The notes beneath the pieces were generated by a model. It was not told where the DNA came from and searched no databases. It was given only the letters and a program-made list of their open reading frames with translations. From contig JANVFP010000028.1 in the NCBI GenBank assembly GCA_027919835.1, forward strand, positions 62,001-126,000: a stretch of DNA of 64,000 bases. The letters run 5' to 3'. Source of the stretch: Lentinula raphanica (lineage: Eukaryota > Basidiomycota > Agaricomycetes > Agaricales > Omphalotaceae). This document shows, one piece after another, positions 61,580 to 64,000 of this stretch; within the stretch, counting starts at the first letter, position 1; each line of letters begins with the position of its first letter. The translations under genes and the position numbers were made by a program.

Positions 61580-62340
61580 ACTTTTGCAACGGACCGAAAG
61601 CCGAATCGGAAGAAAACCGCAAGGGTGGACCTGATTACGTAAAGCTCTTTACCTTCAGTCCAACCACAAGTTACAACTTCAATAATCTTCATGACCGTCC
61701 TCAATTGCCCCCATCGTTCGAGAGACTGGACCGGATGGGTACGGATGTTGTGGAGAGCTTGCGGATCTCTACCCACAACAACCACAATGTTGTCGACAAC
61801 AGCAACACCCATCGCACTTTCATGTGCTCCTCAGTCCTGTTCGCTTAGCGCTACCTGTAGCTACCTGTTGATACGCATAATACACTCACAAATCCTAACC
61901 GAGCGCGCCAGGTTGCGATCTAGGTATCCCTGATTGGATTTTTATTTGGCGAACGCGGTTCTGATAGCTTCGTAGGTCAATGATGAGATGAACGATGTCG
62001 TTGAACGTGAACGTGAATGTGTTTGAACAACTGCTTCGAGAGGTATGTTGGGCTCAGCCGAACTACGACTCGGACTCAGCTCCTCATCTTCTTTACAGGC
62101 TCAAGAACGACCAAGAGAATGCTTTTCGAGCTCCCAAAGCAACGAGTGGAGGTATTTGAACTTTGTACGTGAACTTCAACGAATATCGAGCCCGGAAACG
62201 ACAGGAATACTTGAGGAGTGTATCAGTGGAGCGCGGAAGCATGGAGAGCTAATGCGTTCTCAGAAAGGATCACTTGAAGAGCGTATCAGTAGAACGCGAG
62301 AAAGTATGTTTGTCGTCGACCAAGTCTTGTTGAAGACTTA
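61580..62340 (+). repeat. Direct segmental duplicate, end block 2
   Basis: Matches to 52440-52740 at both ends with an insertion of about 350 bp between them. No supported gene. Confidence 0.6.
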
Positions 62341-62978
62341 AGCTCATTGCTCTATCTCCAATAGCCTTCTTGTCGACGTTGTCTGGTGGGCTAGAACTTG
62401 AACTTTTGAGGCTCCGGTGATTCGCGGTGAGTGAGGATATCCGCGATGTTGATAGATCGAAGTTTACTCACTGTCAATTCCTATAGGTATCATTCAATCT
62501 TATATTGAGGACTTGAACTCCTACAAAGACAAAAACCTCGGCCCCCATATAGCGTCGATTCAACGCAAATTCGCAAGATGTGCCGTTACGTTTGTAAGGC
62601 AGGAGCGGCAGCACAAGGAACACGTAGTGGGTTCTGGGCCAAGTCGATTGAAGTCGAAGAGGCGAACAACTCATCACAGATATCGACCATGCCCTTCTCT
62701 CGTTCCATCACCTCGCTCCGCCCCTTTTCCCGTGTTCTACTTCTTCCAAGCCCAAACTCCCTTCTCAGCTCAGAAGCGAGCCTACACCGGAATCGTATGC
62801 CTCCCCCACCTCCACCTCTTCCGTTCTCACCCAAGACCAAGACAGCGATCTTTTCGACGAAGATCCGTGACAAAACACTGCTCTACATCTTCATCGTAGC
62901 AGGTTATCATCGATCGACAAGGAAAGGGCCCGTCTAGTCGAGTTCTTGGTTGACGGAAGATTACCTCTCTCCTGCGCC
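62341..62978. other. No supported gene
   Basis: Short frames without recognised motifs. Confidence 0.35.
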
Positions 62979-63560
62979 AAAATCTTTCTTGGAATCTGCC
63001 TAATCTTCGTCTGGCGTCTCTTCGCCAAACCCCTCTTAGGACTCGTCCTTCTGATTCGGAGCAGGTGCTCGTCAGCCAGAGTCAGATTAGGCGTGAGGTG
63101 GCTGAGGATGCTGAATCGGAGGTCTTACTTGCTTACGACGGAGTATCGGGGGTCTGTGCCGATGGGGTTGGTGGGGAGTGGTGGAGGTGGTGATGAAGAG
63201 GAGTACGACTTCGGGAGACGAATGCGTCCCATCCCGTCTGTGATTGACTTACTGTCGACGTTGAAGCTCGGGGTGGAAGTTGAAGGTGGGATCGGGAGTG
63301 GGTTTGCAAGGGATTAACTTGGGCATGGACTCGGAAATGGGAAAGGACGGGAGATGAAAAGTCGTACCGGTACAGGGAGTACAGGAAACGGAAGCTCGAA
63401 ACTCACGAATGAAGTGGGCGTCGTCGTCGACCACGATGAGAGCGTCCAATGATGGGCACGAAGAAAACGACGAAGAAAAGGTGGGAAGCGGCGGAGGAAG
63501 GAGGAAACATAATGCTGATAGTGAGTTCTCTTGTTTCTTCCCCCCCCCTCCAAAGTTTGT
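62979..63560 (+). pseudogene. Phosphatase C-terminal fragment, copy 3
   Basis: Starts with sequence matching the last membrane span of the phosphatase (FLGICLIFVWRLFAKPLLGL). It continues with a diverged form of the out-of-frame tail seen at 46544-47013 (TEYRGSVPMGLVGSGGG, RRMRPIPSVIDLLSTLKLGV) and then the start of the same intron (GTGAGTTCTCTTGTTTC). The catalytic part is missing. This copy joins the span and the tail in one frame, supporting the idea that they belong to one protein. Confidence 0.75.
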
Positions 63561-63804
63561 CTTTGTTTGTAACAAGCTATTTGTCAAGTTCTGTCGTAGC
63601 CTGACCACGATAGCAGGATAGTGCAGGATATAGCCCGGATAGATATACCAGGATATACCCCCCTGTTCAAACCTTCGTGGTCAGAAAGACACTTCAAATT
63701 GTTCCCTCATTGTTCGGCCGGAGAGAAGGTGTACGATTCGGATTTCGTCGTCCGATTTAGTACAGAAACTTTCAACTTGCGATTTGCGATTTTGCCAAAG
63801 GCGA

Positions 63805-64000
63805 AATGGTCATGTTAATTATTTCTCTCATTTATGCAAACCTCATTGGACAGTTCGTGTCTCGAATCCTCTACTACTCAATCACGACTGAACGGCAGTT
63901 TACGAGTCTCCTTTCTCAACGGAACGTCAAGCAGACATAAGCTGGGGAACATTCTAGCAATTGCCTCCGACTGGAGTTTGGTAAGCTGGGCGCGCGATTG
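63805..64000 (+). repeat. Repeat family Y, copy 4 (runs off the window)
   Basis: Follows the phosphatase relic just as copy 2 follows the main phosphatase gene. It has GGTCATGTTAATTATTTCTC, ATAAGCTGGGG and GGTAAGCTGGGC. Confidence 0.6.

Overview
The window looks like a chromosomal contig of a mushroom-forming basidiomycete (Agaricomycetes). The evidence is dense, short introns (mostly about 48-75 nt, GT-AG with a CTNAC-like branch site), class I hydrophobins with the exon 1-3 layout typical of mushrooms, and orthologues of fungal core genes. All gene models were built by hand from frame, phase and splice consensus. Every multi-exon model given as a CDS closes in phase.

Region 1 (1-24.3 kb) is mostly ordinary single-copy sequence. 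It holds a doubtful small secreted-protein gene, a 926-aa Ser/Pro-rich protein of unknown function, a 16-exon RecQ helicase, a basic secreted protein, a Cys-type glutathione transferase, a Cys/His-rich putative zinc-finger protein, the first hydrophobin and the complete tRNA ligase TRL1. Gene-poor gaps lie at 10.6-13.2, 16.2-17.4 and 18.0-21.6 kb.

Region 2 (24.3-40 kb) has a second hydrophobin with a 375-bp foldback (MITE-like) element immediately upstream of its TATA box, a PROPPIN/ATG18 gene, EXO70 with a 12-nt micro-exon, a truncated hydrophobin start, two more hydrophobins, an intron-containing tRNA-Arg(ACG), and a conserved-looking unknown gene at 38.3-39.9 kb.

Region 3 (40-64 kb) is a mosaic of segmental duplications and decaying genes: an alcohol dehydrogenase first-exon relic, a shugoshin-like relic, and an unnamed two-finger C2H2 gene family (two coding copies, at least three broken copies, one 5' fragment and one flank-only copy). 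It also holds a sphingoid-base-phosphate phosphatase in one main and two partial copies, a second tRNA-Arg(ACG) and a half tRNA, two broken copies of a bHLH-zipper-like gene, and a headless hydrophobin. The block zinc finger / tRNA-Arg / phosphatase at 44.2-47.7 kb recurs inverted at 54.3-55.9 kb. The bHLH block at 50-52.7 kb recurs in direct orientation at 58.8-62.3 kb. The hydrophobin 4 neighbourhood (36.0-37.8 kb) recurs inverted at 47.8-49.05 kb.

The most notable points are the locally amplified C2H2 family, a hydrophobin family in all stages of birth and death, three GC-AG introns in two genes, the EXO70 micro-exon, and the foldback element against a hydrophobin core promoter. I see no operon-like system; the genes are independent eukaryotic units.
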